Under the pieces are notes generated by a model, which had not been told where the DNA came from, did not search any database, and saw only the letters and a list, made by a program, of their open reading frames with translations. Below are positions 1-7,611 of a stretch of 34,818 nt of DNA, in pieces; within the stretch, counting starts at the first letter, position 1; each line of letters starts with the position of its first letter. The DNA is from JBPBQZ01 sp050955105. Its GTDB lineage: Bacteria > Pseudomonadota > Gammaproteobacteria > Burkholderiales > Burkholderiaceae. The stretch is taken from NCBI GenBank assembly GCA_050955105.1, contig JBPBQZ010000111.1, forward strand, positions 1-34,818, written 5' to 3'. A program made the position numbers and the translations under genes.

Positions 1-516
1 ATCGGGCAGGCTTGCGTAGAAGGCCGCGAGCAGCCGGTAACCCACAACCGGCGTGACATGGCCTGGCGACGCGCAGGCTTCGCGCGCGAGTGGTCCAAGC
101 GTCTCGATTATTTGCGGCGATGGGCTCAACAAAGCCACACTGGCCAGCACCCGCGCCAATGGCGCCGGCCCCAGCACCGCACGTGCGCCAACCGTCATCG
201 CCGGCAACTCTCCACCGCCGGACGTCGCCATAGCTGAATAATTGGACGTTTGCGATACGGTCAACACAAGCTGCAGCACCCATGCCAGTCGTTCGACGCA
301 ACGCCAGTCGGTGCATTGTTCCAGTGCATCGTTTCGGTAGCGTTGCCAGGTCTCGTCAAGCGCAGCTGCCGATGCGTCGACGCGCGAGGGAACCGCCGCC
401 GCCCGCGACGGATGCATCGTCTCGTACGGGCGTTGCGCGAAGCGCGCCAGCCGGCAGATCATCGACGGCGTCGAGGGCTTGCATGGCCGCGGCGGCATGG
501 TGGAGGGCGAGGTCAC
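1..516 (-). CDS. sctK: Type III secretion sorting-platform protein SctK (partial, C-terminus off the window)
   Basis: This open frame runs off the left edge; 172 codons are visible. I place the start at GTG 516, which overlaps the sctJ stop as GTGA, with an SD-like GGTGG about 10 nt upstream. The in-frame ATG at 498 is the alternative. Near the N-terminus it has RLARFAQRPYETMHPSR, resembling the 'F..P..Y.HPS' signature of SctK/YscK/OrgA-type proteins. In injectisomes SctK is a cytosolic adaptor that links the SctQ pods of the sorting platform to the cytoplasmic face of SctD. Position directly after sctI and sctJ is the usual one. The family is poorly conserved, so the call rests on this motif plus synteny. 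The stop-start overlap suggests translational coupling to sctJ. Confidence 0.72.
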   Translation of the reverse strand, partial: MTSPSTMPPRPCKPSTPSMICRLARFAQRPYETMHPSRAAAVPSRVDASAAALDETWQRYRNDALEQCTDWRCVERLAWVLQLVLTVSQTSNYSAMATSGGGELPAMTVGARAVLGPAPLARVLASVALLSPSPQIIETLGPLAREACASPGHVTPVVGYRLLAAFYASLPD

Positions 517-1367
517 GGCTGCTTACCACCCGCGCGTGCGGTCGACGCCCGACGGGCGCGGGCGAAGAAGCTCCGACACGCTTCCCGCCACCGCCGCATC
601 GGCCGGTCGACGTGCATCGCCCGAGCGAAGCACGTAAGCGAGATGCCGGCGATGAACGCCGCAATCAGCCAGCCCGCATCAGCGAACTTGGCGTGCGCGG
701 CGCCGATAATGTTGTCGCGTCCAGCCGACGCCATCGACTGGCTATCCAGGTCATCGGCCTGCGAAGTGACCACCGCAACCCGTTCTGGCGAGAGCGCCGG
801 AATGGCATTGGCAACCAATCGCTGAATGGAAGGTGCGAAGGCCGGCAGGTCGGCCACCGGCCGGTATTTGATGAAGACGCTGGCCGAAGGATGCAGCGCC
901 GCATTGCCAAGCGTGGACTTCTCGGGCATGACGATGTGCACTTTGGCAACGACCACGCCATCAATGTTGCGCAACGTATCTTCCAGCCCTTGCGAGATCG
1001 CGTACAAATAGCGAACCTTCTCTTCGAAGGGCGAGGAAATGATGTTGTCTTTGCCGAACACGTCGACCAGCGAATCGATGCTCGGACGCGGTAGTCCGCG
1101 CTCACGCAGAATACGTCGCGCTTCTACCTGATGTTCGGGTAGCACGCGCAGATCGACTGTGCCTTCCTTGCCGACATCGCGAATCGCGTCGATATTGGCG
1201 TCAGACAGTACGCTCTGTATTTCGGTGGCATCGCGCGCCGAAATATCGCCGAGCAGGAGTCTGTCTTTCTCGCAGGCTCCCAGCAACAGCAATAGGCAGA
1301 CAAGCGCCAGACAACGCCAGCTCGTGCCCCCGCGCGCAAGCGCCGGATTAAGGATTGGGGAAGACAT
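513..1367 (-). CDS. sctJ: Type III secretion inner-membrane ring lipoprotein SctJ
   Basis: 284 aa. SctJ (YscJ/PrgK/HrcJ) forms the inner ring of the injectisome base in the periplasm, together with SctD. A signal peptide ends in a lipobox LLGAC, with lipidated Cys32. The two ring-building domains follow, with family-typical stretches such as 'RILRERGLPRPS', 'SPFEEKVRYLYAISQGLEDTL' split around residues 110-135, and 'VHIVMPEK'. A C-terminal membrane helix lies at about residues 229-247, then a basic cytoplasmic tail. The gene starts 2 nt after the sctI stop (TGA AA ATG), so the two are probably translationally coupled, and its own stop overlaps the start of sctK. Length and domain order fit the family well. 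Nothing is odd except the strongly Arg/Ala-rich tail. Confidence 0.96.
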   Translation of the reverse strand: MSSPILNPALARGGTSWRCLALVCLLLLLGACEKDRLLLGDISARDATEIQSVLSDANIDAIRDVGKEGTVDLRVLPEHQVEARRILRERGLPRPSIDSLVDVFGKDNIISSPFEEKVRYLYAISQGLEDTLRNIDGVVVAKVHIVMPEKSTLGNAALHPSASVFIKYRPVADLPAFAPSIQRLVANAIPALSPERVAVVTSQADDLDSQSMASAGRDNIIGAAHAKFADAGWLIAAFIAGISLTCFARAMHVDRPMRRWREACRSFFARARRASTARAGGKQP

Positions 1368-1369
1368 TT

Positions 1370-1792
1370 TCAGTGCATGCGCGTCAGTTCGTTAGCCGCT
1401 TGCGGCACCGCCGATGCGACCTTGTTGAAGGCCAACGTGTTGACCGTCAGTCGACCCATGCGTATTTGCAGCGAAAGCAAGTCGCGTAACTGCATTGGAC
1501 CGCCATTGCGGCCCATGTTGGCGGCGAAATTCAGTGACGATTTCCAGTCGTGTTCCATGTTTCTGGCGGCGTCGGAAAACATCGTCCTCAGCGGCGTCGT
1601 GCCGCTACCGGGCATGTCGCCAGGCACGCCGCGCAGTGCCGTCTGGAAACGGTCGACGTCAGCCAGGTCGGGGCTCGCCGTCGACGAATCGGGGGCTGCC
1701 TGAACGGTCGACGGCGCCAATGAAACGGCAGCATTCATCGTCTCTGTCGCGTCCGTCGCGCCAGCGATTTGGAGGGGCAATTGGTCGAGCAT
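1370..1792 (-). CDS. sctI: Type III secretion inner-rod protein SctI
   Basis: 140 aa. SctI (YscI/PrgJ) forms the short inner rod that anchors the needle to the export apparatus. The N-terminal half is low-complexity and rich in Ser, Ala and Asp. The C-terminal ~60 residues are a predicted amphipathic helix (LLSLQIRMGRLTVNTLAFNK) that runs to the end of the protein, the conserved part of this family. There is no signal peptide, as expected for an early type III substrate. It sits between the sigma-factor gene (82-nt gap) and sctJ (2-nt gap). The SD in front of ATG 1792 is weak. Sequence alone is only moderately diagnostic; the I-J-K order makes the assignment convincing. Confidence 0.85.
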   Translation of the reverse strand: MLDQLPLQIAGATDATETMNAAVSLAPSTVQAAPDSSTASPDLADVDRFQTALRGVPGDMPGSGTTPLRTMFSDAARNMEHDWKSSLNFAANMGRNGGPMQLRDLLSLQIRMGRLTVNTLAFNKVASAVPQAANELTRMH

Positions 1793-1874
1793 AAGTTGAC
1801 TTCATTCCGGCGGCATGCCGGTGCAAGAGATAGAAAAATAACGCGGCCGGTGCCGCACATCGACGTCGCAACAG

Positions 1875-2483
1875 TCAGTCGAGCCCGGCTTGCTTCAGGC
1901 TATCTCGCAAACTCGAGCGACCGCGCGACACCCGGCTCTTCAAAGTGCCGGTGGGCACGCCCAAACGCCGCGCGAGTTCGTCGTAATCGACATCGGAGGT
2001 GATAGCGTTCCATAAGGCTTCGCGGGTTTCCGGCTTGAGGTTTTCGATCGCGTCGCCCGCACATCGCAACTTTTCGCGCGCAAGCAGCGAATCGAGGGGA
2101 TCGGGAAATGCGGCGTTTTCCGTCATGTAGCGCGGGTCGGCCATCAGCGCGTCGAGTGCATCGGTATCCGCGCAGCTCGACATCTCCTCGAACAGCAAAG
2201 GCACGCGCCGGCGACGATGCGCCCGGACTACATTCTTGGCGATACCGAAGACCCATGATGACAACATCGACTCACCGCGGAATTTAGACAGCGAGGCGGT
2301 GGCGATCAGAAACGCTTCCTGGATCAGATCCGCCGCATCTGCTTCATTGCCCACTTGCCTCAGTACAGCTCGGTAGTAGCGCTGGTAGCGTTCGGAGATA
2401 ACCGCATTCAGTGCCTGTCGCAGCTTTTCGTCATCGAGCAACTTCGTACTGCCGCCCTCTTCCGCGAGTTCGTCTACAGGCAT
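1875..2483 (-). CDS. ECF-type sigma-70 family factor embedded in the T3SS operon
   Basis: 202 aa. The region 2 fold lies at about residues 30-105 (AADLIQEAFLIATASLSKFR, then SSWVFGIAKNVVRAHRRRR). A short linker follows, then region 4 at about 145-198 with its helix-turn-helix (DYDELARRLGVPTGTLKSRV). There is no region 1 or 3, so it is an extracytoplasmic-function type. It starts 4 nt after the sctF stop, implying cotranscription and coupling with the needle gene. ECF factors control other injectisomes: HrpL in Pseudomonas syringae and BtrS in Bordetella. By analogy this one may activate this operon or its effectors, but that is inference. No anti-sigma factor gene is seen beside it in the window. 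Its location between sctF and sctI, inside the structural operon, is unusual. Confidence 0.9.
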   Translation of the reverse strand: MPVDELAEEGGSTKLLDDEKLRQALNAVISERYQRYYRAVLRQVGNEADAADLIQEAFLIATASLSKFRGESMLSSWVFGIAKNVVRAHRRRRVPLLFEEMSSCADTDALDALMADPRYMTENAAFPDPLDSLLAREKLRCAGDAIENLKPETREALWNAITSDVDYDELARRLGVPTGTLKSRVSRGRSSLRDSLKQAGLD

Positions 2484-2487
2484 AGTG

Positions 2488-2727
2488 TTAGCTCTTGCGA
2501 GCCGCCTCGGCCATCACGTCGACGTGCTGTTTGAGCGTGCTGGTGGCGACCTCGCCAACCAGCGAGTATTCGCCCCAGGCCCGTTGCATTTTCAGCATGT
2601 CTTGCAAGGTGACCGCCTCGCCCTTTTTGGCGTCGATGTTATCGATGACTTGCGACAGTTTTTGGGCCGCCTGCTCCTCGACGCCTTCCATGAGACCGCC
2701 GAGCGCTGCCAGGGTAATGTCCGCCAT
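2488..2727 (-). CDS. sctF: Type III secretion needle protein SctF
   Basis: 79 aa, the normal size for needle subunits (about 70-90 aa). Two predicted helices are joined by a short turn, and the conserved C-terminal half runs through KGEAVTLQDMLKMQRAWGEY and ends in a helix with VAEAARKS-like composition. No signal peptide. SctF polymerises into the extracellular needle after export through the base. An SD (GGGAG) lies about 10 nt before ATG 2727, in a short AT-rich spacer of 48 nt after sctD. The protein is far smaller than a Hrp pilin and matches the needle class (YscF/PrgI/EscF). It is followed after 4 nt by the ECF sigma gene. Confidence 0.9.
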   Translation of the reverse strand: MADITLAALGGLMEGVEEQAAQKLSQVIDNIDAKKGEAVTLQDMLKMQRAWGEYSLVGEVATSTLKQHVDVMAEAARKS

Positions 2728-2775
2728 GTTGTGTAATCTCCCGATATAAAAGTAAAAACGCGATGCGGGCCGTTT

Positions 2776-4314
2776 CTAGCTGTCCGCGTTATCCAGGCGA
2801 AGCCGGTCGCGCGAAATGCGCCCCACGGTTTGCCGCCCAAGTTGTTGACCCACTACTACGCGGCGGCCGTCTTCGAGCACCGCATAGGGCGCGAGACCCA
2901 TGACGATCAGCTTCGGCCGCAGGCCAGGGTCAAGACCGCTGCCGCCAAGACGCGGCGAGACGGTGACCGGCAGCAACGTGCCTGCATGCGCGCCGTGCGC
3001 GGCTAGCAGCTCGGTCAGGCGCGTGACGGAAGCGATGCCGCCGTCGACGTCGATGCTCAGTCGGCCATCTGCATTGCCTTTGGCGGGGAAGGTGGAGATA
3101 CCCGCCTGCGCGGCGAGCGACGCCACCGCGAGCGACGCCTCGTGGGTATCGGCCAATGTGAATTCGAAGGCAGCCGCGGTCGGGAAGCGTTTGCTCAAGA
3201 TGTCGACCAACGCCTGCGCATGCGCGGAAGAACGCACGACGCCGCTCAGATGGATGCGGCCGTGACCACTCGAACGTGCGGTCATCTGCTCATTGCGCCG
3301 CGTGAGCTCCGCCCGCACTTTGGTCAGCAACTGCGCGCTCATCTCAAGCCGATAGGCAACGTCGGGGGCGAGCGCGGCAAAGCGCTGCCGCAAGCGGCTC
3401 AGATCGGCAGGCGAATCCGCGAATGCCACCACCACCGGGCGCGCATCGAGATATTTCACTTCTGCGAGTCCGGACAAGCCGGCGCGCTCGAGCGTGGCCT
3501 GGGCATGGACGGTAGCCGCGTCGGCATGATGCGACGGCGCGGACAGACCGGCTGTCTGCTGTCCTGGCTTGGGCGCACCCACGCCTTTCGCAAAATTTTT
3601 CATGCTGACGGACAGCAGCGCGCCGACCGCCAACACCAGGCATACCCAGGCGGCGATATAGCGTGGACGCCGACGGCGCACGGCGCCTGAAACGGGAGAT
3701 TGGCCGGTAGCCGCGGTGAGGTTTTCGTCGCGCGTTGCGGCAGCAGTAGAAGACGCGGAGGGGGTTGGACTCGCGGCGTGCGAAGCACTGGTGATGGCGG
3801 GCGCCACGGCCGCGCCCTGGTCGGTCCAATCCAGGCTGGTCGCCGATGCCTCGGCATCGAGCGCCAGCAAGGCCGACATTGCGCTGTCGCTGCCGGCGGC
3901 AGCACCACCGCATGCCGCCGTCGCATCGAGATCGGGCGCCGACAGCATCAGCAAGGTATCGCCGACAGCGAAGGGAATATCGAATTCGATCGCTTCCCAC
4001 GCGTGAACCGGTTTCGGCGCGCGGGCCGTGGCGCGATCGTCGGCCGCTTCGGACAGCAACGCGTGGTCGCGTTCGCGTCGAATGCGCGCCGGCGAGGCCG
4101 GCGTCGGGCCGGCCTCGGCATCGTCCCCGCCGGAGCCGCTTGTCGGCGACAAGTCGAGCACCGCACGCTCGTTGTGCGGCGCTGGCTCGTCATCGATGAT
4201 GAAATCGCAACTGTCATCCGTACCGACGATGCAGCGCTCGGGTATTGGTACCCGAGCGCCACGGCGAGCGCCGGACAGCACGGTGAGAAAGGCACGAGGC
4301 GAGGAAAATGACAT
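2776..4314 (-). CDS. sctD: Type III secretion inner-membrane ring protein SctD
   Basis: 512 aa. SctD (YscD/PrgH/EscD) is the outer component of the inner-membrane ring. Visible order: an N-terminal FHA-like cytoplasmic domain (about 1-130), a long Ala/Ser/Thr-rich linker (about 130-210), one membrane helix (about 219-238, YIAAWVCLVLAVGALLSVSM), then periplasmic BON/ring-building modules (about 260-440) and a C-terminal segment 'YAVLEDGRRVVVGQQL' typical of the family. It is longer than many homologs because of the linker. It is the first gene of the visible operon and is divergent from the gene at 4597; the 282-nt gap between them must carry the operon promoter, but I found no convincing HrpL-type or PIP box there. 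Confidence 0.92.
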   Translation of the reverse strand: MSFSSPRAFLTVLSGARRGARVPIPERCIVGTDDSCDFIIDDEPAPHNERAVLDLSPTSGSGGDDAEAGPTPASPARIRRERDHALLSEAADDRATARAPKPVHAWEAIEFDIPFAVGDTLLMLSAPDLDATAACGGAAAGSDSAMSALLALDAEASATSLDWTDQGAAVAPAITSASHAASPTPSASSTAAATRDENLTAATGQSPVSGAVRRRRPRYIAAWVCLVLAVGALLSVSMKNFAKGVGAPKPGQQTAGLSAPSHHADAATVHAQATLERAGLSGLAEVKYLDARPVVVAFADSPADLSRLRQRFAALAPDVAYRLEMSAQLLTKVRAELTRRNEQMTARSSGHGRIHLSGVVRSSAHAQALVDILSKRFPTAAAFEFTLADTHEASLAVASLAAQAGISTFPAKGNADGRLSIDVDGGIASVTRLTELLAAHGAHAGTLLPVTVSPRLGGSGLDPGLRPKLIVMGLAPYAVLEDGRRVVVGQQLGRQTVGRISRDRLRLDNADS

Positions 4315-4596
4315 GGCGAGGCACTACAAAACTGAGCCATTGCATTGTCGTGTTCGGCGATTCAGCTAGCGACGGTGCAAAGTCCCACGAAACTTAAACA
4401 TCTCCCGCTCCGATAGATAAGCGTAGGTTTAGCAAGCAGCTCGATCGTTGAAGATTCGGCGCTCGGCCGCGGTTTCGGTGCCGCCGCCTCGCCGTCGAAC
4501 GCAGCGCCTTCCCATTGGCATTACCATGTGTGCTTACCTGCGTGCTTCCCCACAACGCGCCGACCGCCGCAAGCGCGGTCGATCAGGAGACAGCGG

Positions 4597-5184
4597 ATGT
4601 CGAGTTTCAAACGAGCGTCGCCCCAGGCGGCCTGCATGGCGGTCGTCATGGCGATGACCGCGATCGCAGCAGTCGCGGCGCCATCGCTAGCCGCGGCGCA
4701 AACCACCGCGGCCGCCGGCGACAGCACCACCCCGGTATCGATCGCCTGGACCTTGCAGGTACTGGAAGACGGTAGCGTCACCGACACGTTTCATGGCGTC
4801 ACGCGAGTGGGCCAGGCCGTCACGCAAACCCACAGCCGCAATGTCAGGCACGATGTGGGATGTCGCGAGCAACCGGCCGCGGTGATCGAACTGAAGCGCA
4901 CCATCGGCCTGACACCGCTGGCAGTGATGCCCGACGGCGCTGTCGATTTCGACCTGGATGCGCAAGAAACCCTAGAAGACACGGCGCCCCAGCACACCGC
5001 CGACGGCTGCCTGTTGCCGCCGCAGCCGCGCGTCGTGCATGCGCATCATCCAGGGCTGGCGGTGCCGCAAAGTGACGGCGCCGCCGACGCGCATTGGACC
5101 ACCTGGTCGATCGTGCCGAAGAATCCTTCGCTCGAATACCGTCTGCGCGCGGCGCGTGCGGGCAGCGACGCCCACGCCGACTAA
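4597..5184 (+). CDS. Exported protein of unknown function
   Basis: 195 aa from ATG 4597, chosen because AGGAGA lies 6 nt upstream and the protein then begins with a clean signal peptide (MSSFKRASPQ, hydrophobic core MAVVMAMTAIAAVAA, cleavage near AAAQ). The mature part is about 160 aa with two GC-containing segments (VGCRE and DGCLL) that could form one disulfide, and no membrane helix. It ends in a hydrophilic tail. I do not recognise the family. It is divergent from the injectisome operon and is followed 121 nt later by the EEP-family gene. A link to type III secretion is possible from position only; nothing in the sequence shows it. Confidence 0.7.
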   Translation: MSSFKRASPQAACMAVVMAMTAIAAVAAPSLAAAQTTAAAGDSTTPVSIAWTLQVLEDGSVTDTFHGVTRVGQAVTQTHSRNVRHDVGCREQPAAVIELKRTIGLTPLAVMPDGAVDFDLDAQETLEDTAPQHTADGCLLPPQPRVVHAHHPGLAVPQSDGAADAHWTTWSIVPKNPSLEYRLRAARAGSDAHAD

Positions 5185-5305
5185 GCTCCGAACATTTGGT
5201 AACGCAATGCCGCGGAACGAATCGGGCCGGCGCCCGCCAGAATAGATGGTCGGCCAGCTGTTGGGCGGCCACGCGGCGCATAGCGCGTCAAAGGCATCTA
5301 AATTA

Positions 5306-6094
5306 ATGGATATGAGATCAGCAACACCCCCACCAAGCGGCGAACTGGTCGCCGTCAGCTGGAATTTGCATAAAGGACGTTCGCCGCTCGGCCTGCAGGC
5401 CTGGAGCGCCATGCGCCAATGGGTGCACGCCAACGCCGCCGATATATTCTTCCTGCAAGAAGCCATGTCGCGCCGCATGCCGGCGCCGCTGGTGGCTGCC
5501 GCTTTCGGCGAACCGCTGCTGAGTCCCGTGGAAGATCTCTGGCACTGCCAAGCCACAGAGATTGCTTCGTCGCTACAGATGCAATTGGCGCTCGGCCAGA
5601 ATGTCTTCAAGCCCACCTGGCGACACGGCAACGCTATCTTGTCGCCGCATCAGCTCGACCTGAGTGGCCAGTGGGATATCTCGGCACACCGTTTCGAGCG
5701 CCGCGGGCTGCTGGTCGCCCGTATGACGTATGGCGGCAGGATGGTAACCCTGCTCTGCGCGCATCTGGCGCTCACCCGCAGCGCGCGGGTGCGCCAGATG
5801 GAATGGATCGCCCATTGGATCGAACGCGATGCGCCCGAGGGACCGTTGGTACTGGCCGGCGATTTCAACGATTGGAAGAACGACTCGCTGGGAATCTTCG
5901 GCAGCATCGGTTTGGTCGAGGTGGCGGATTCGCTGGGTGACCAGGCGCGCACTTTCCCGTCGTTCTCGGCGGCGCTCGGGCTGGACAAGATCTTCGTGCG
6001 CGGCTTGACGCCCGTCGGTTGGTCGGTGCCAGATCGCAAGCTGGCCTGGCTATCCGACCATTTGCCCTACATCGCTCGCCTCCGGTTCAATTAG
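5306..6094 (+). CDS. Endonuclease/exonuclease/phosphatase (EEP) family hydrolase
   Basis: 262 aa from ATG 5306 (an upstream in-frame start would add 20 unlike residues; ATG 5312 is also possible). The metal-dependent EEP fold is clear: SWNLHKG near the N-terminus (Asn plus His), FLQEAM (Mg-binding Glu), CAHLAL, the AGDFNDWKN motif (Asp/Asn), and SDHLPYIARL with the catalytic Asp-His pair near the end. Such enzymes cut phosphodiester or phosphomonoester bonds in nucleic acids, lipids or inositols; the substrate cannot be told from sequence. No signal peptide, so it should be cytosolic. Its 3' end overlaps the convergent histidine kinase gene by 8 nt. Confidence 0.88.
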   Translation: MDMRSATPPPSGELVAVSWNLHKGRSPLGLQAWSAMRQWVHANAADIFFLQEAMSRRMPAPLVAAAFGEPLLSPVEDLWHCQATEIASSLQMQLALGQNVFKPTWRHGNAILSPHQLDLSGQWDISAHRFERRGLLVARMTYGGRMVTLLCAHLALTRSARVRQMEWIAHWIERDAPEGPLVLAGDFNDWKNDSLGIFGSIGLVEVADSLGDQARTFPSFSAALGLDKIFVRGLTPVGWSVPDRKLAWLSDHLPYIARLRFN

Positions 6095-7214
6095 TCGCGG
6101 TCGGCAATGTCAGGACGAAGCGGCTACCGCGGCCGCAGCCGGCCGAGAACGCATGCAGATGACCGCCGTGCAATTCGGCGAGTTGTCGCGCCAGCGGCAA
6201 GCCCAGCCCCATGCCGCCCTCGCAACTGGGCAATGCAACGTCCGACTGCACGAAGATGTCGAACAGTTCCGGCAACAATTCCTCGGGAATGCCGATGCCG
6301 TTGTCGCATACCGCAATGCGCACACGCTGCGGCGTGGCGTGCACGAGTACGGCGATGCGGCCGCCCACTGGCGTGTATTTGCCGGCGTTCTGCAGCAGAT
6401 TGCTGACGATCTGCACCAGCCGCACGCGATCGCCGAACAGCACCGGCCCGCAAGGCACCAGCCGGCATGCCAGGCGTTGCTGCTTGCGTTCGAGCGCCGG
6501 CCGGGCGATTTCCAAGGCCGCTTGCACCACGTCAAGCGGATCGATGTGCACTCGCTTCAGCACCACTTTGCCCTGGCCAATGCGTGATACGTCGAGCAGA
6601 TCGTCGATCAGGGCGCACAGGTGCGTCACCTGTCGACCAATGATTTCGCTGGCTTTGCACGCCGCCGCGTGGCTGCTTTGCCGCTCCGGGCGCAGTAACT
6701 CCGCGGCGCAGCGGATCGGTGCCAGCGGGGCGCGCAGCTCGTGCGCCAGCGTGGCGATGAAACGGTCTTTGCGCTCACTGGCATCGTTGAGCACGCGCGT
6801 CAGCTTAAGGAGCGCACGCACCGTCGCCAGCAGTTCACGCGGATTGTCGATACCGCGCAGGTAAGCCGCCGCGCCCGCTTCGAGTGCCGCAACGCGCGGC
6901 TCGAATGCCGCATCCGGCCGCATTGCGCAGGCGCTCTCGGCAACGGATGCTGCGTTTTCGACATAGATGACGGGCACGCCGCCACTGCGCAGCGGTCGAC
7001 TGTGGCGCCGGCACCAGTCGACGCCGGCGGCACCGGCCACTGGCGCCACGAGAATCGCCACCGCCGGATGATGCGTGGCCGCCACGCGTGCCAGATCGTC
7101 GCAGCGGTCAACCTTGATGACATCGAAGCCGGCGTCGCACAGCGCGGCATGCGACGCGGCGCTATGCGCGGCATCGTCGACGGTGAGGATGGATGTTCGG
7201 CTGCATGCCACCAT
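6087..7214 (-). CDS. Histidine kinase with degenerate N-terminal receiver domain
   Basis: 375 aa, no membrane segment, so cytosolic. Residues about 8-125 resemble a receiver: the acidic pair is present (TVDD), but where the phosphoacceptor Asp should be, the sequence reads AILVAPVAG, and the conserved Lys is replaced (AYLRGID). It is probably a pseudo-receiver used as a sensor or docking domain. The kinase core is intact: H-box FIATLAHELRAPLAPI, N-box LLQNAGKYTP, G1 DNGIGIPEE and G2 GMGLGLPLA. No partner response regulator lies next to it. It is convergent with the EEP gene and divergent from fpr across a 397-nt gap. Confidence 0.9.
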   Translation of the reverse strand: MVACSRTSILTVDDAAHSAASHAALCDAGFDVIKVDRCDDLARVAATHHPAVAILVAPVAGAAGVDWCRRHSRPLRSGGVPVIYVENAASVAESACAMRPDAAFEPRVAALEAGAAAYLRGIDNPRELLATVRALLKLTRVLNDASERKDRFIATLAHELRAPLAPIRCAAELLRPERQSSHAAACKASEIIGRQVTHLCALIDDLLDVSRIGQGKVVLKRVHIDPLDVVQAALEIARPALERKQQRLACRLVPCGPVLFGDRVRLVQIVSNLLQNAGKYTPVGGRIAVLVHATPQRVRIAVCDNGIGIPEELLPELFDIFVQSDVALPSCEGGMGLGLPLARQLAELHGGHLHAFSAGCGRGSRFVLTLPTATN

Positions 7215-7454
7215 ATCGCTCAGTCCGGAGAAGCCCTCGCGCGCACGTCGAGGCGAGTCTCGGCTACAGGAACGAGGCGTTCTGGCAGCAGCGAGACAGT
7301 GCGGAGCGAGGTAGGAAACAAGCTAGCACACGCCCCGCACGGTCGTAACCTTCTTGAAAGCGCATATCAGAGGGGTTCCGAGTGATTTGCGGCGCTTAAT
7401 TCGGAGCAATAGGAAGACGCTGATAGTTTTAAGGGAAACCACCGCCAATCGCCA

Positions 7455-7484
7455 TAAAGCGCTTTAGCAGATAGACAGCTAAAG
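7455..7484. promoter_or_regulatory. Overlapping dyads upstream of fpr, LysR-type site candidate
   Basis: Two symmetric elements share bases. A perfect 12-bp palindrome TAAAGCGCTTTA occupies 7455-7466, and CTTTAG-N11-CTAAAG occupies 7462-7484. The second has the T-N11-A geometry of LysR-family recognition sites. Its centre is about 63 bp before the TSS implied by the TAAAAT box at 7524-7529, which is where LysR activators normally bind. In Pseudomonas, fpr is activated by the LysR-type regulator FinR, so a similar control is plausible here; no regulator gene lies adjacent. The geometry is seen directly; the function is inference. Confidence 0.5.
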
Positions 7485-7504
7485 TCTTCATCACTATCAA
7501 ATAC

Positions 7505-7535
7505 CCCCGTTTCGGGGTTCGAGTAAAATACTCGA
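7505..7535 (+). promoter_or_regulatory. fpr promoter region with two short inverted repeats
   Basis: CCCCG-TTT-CGGGG (7505-7517) is followed at once by a 7-3-7 dyad TCGAGTA-AAA-TACTCGA (7519-7535). The second dyad contains TAAAAT (7524-7529), a fair -10 box, with no recognisable -35 box 17 bp upstream. That fits a promoter needing an activator. fpr starts 76 nt downstream. The rest of the 7215-7611 gap shows no gene: the minus-strand frame here overlaps the fpr start and has no good SD. Confidence 0.4.
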
Positions 7536-7611
7536 TTCCGCGCACTGGCTGCGTGGCAATCTCGTTCGCATTTCCCGATTCAACCTCCGCCTCACGCCAA
7601 TCGCATTCAAG

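Noticed and set aside
4315..4596. HrpL box (GGAACC-N15/16-CCACnnA) or PIP box upstream of sctD
   Set aside because: I looked on both strands; partial matches only, none with correct spacing. The sigma factor may use another motif.
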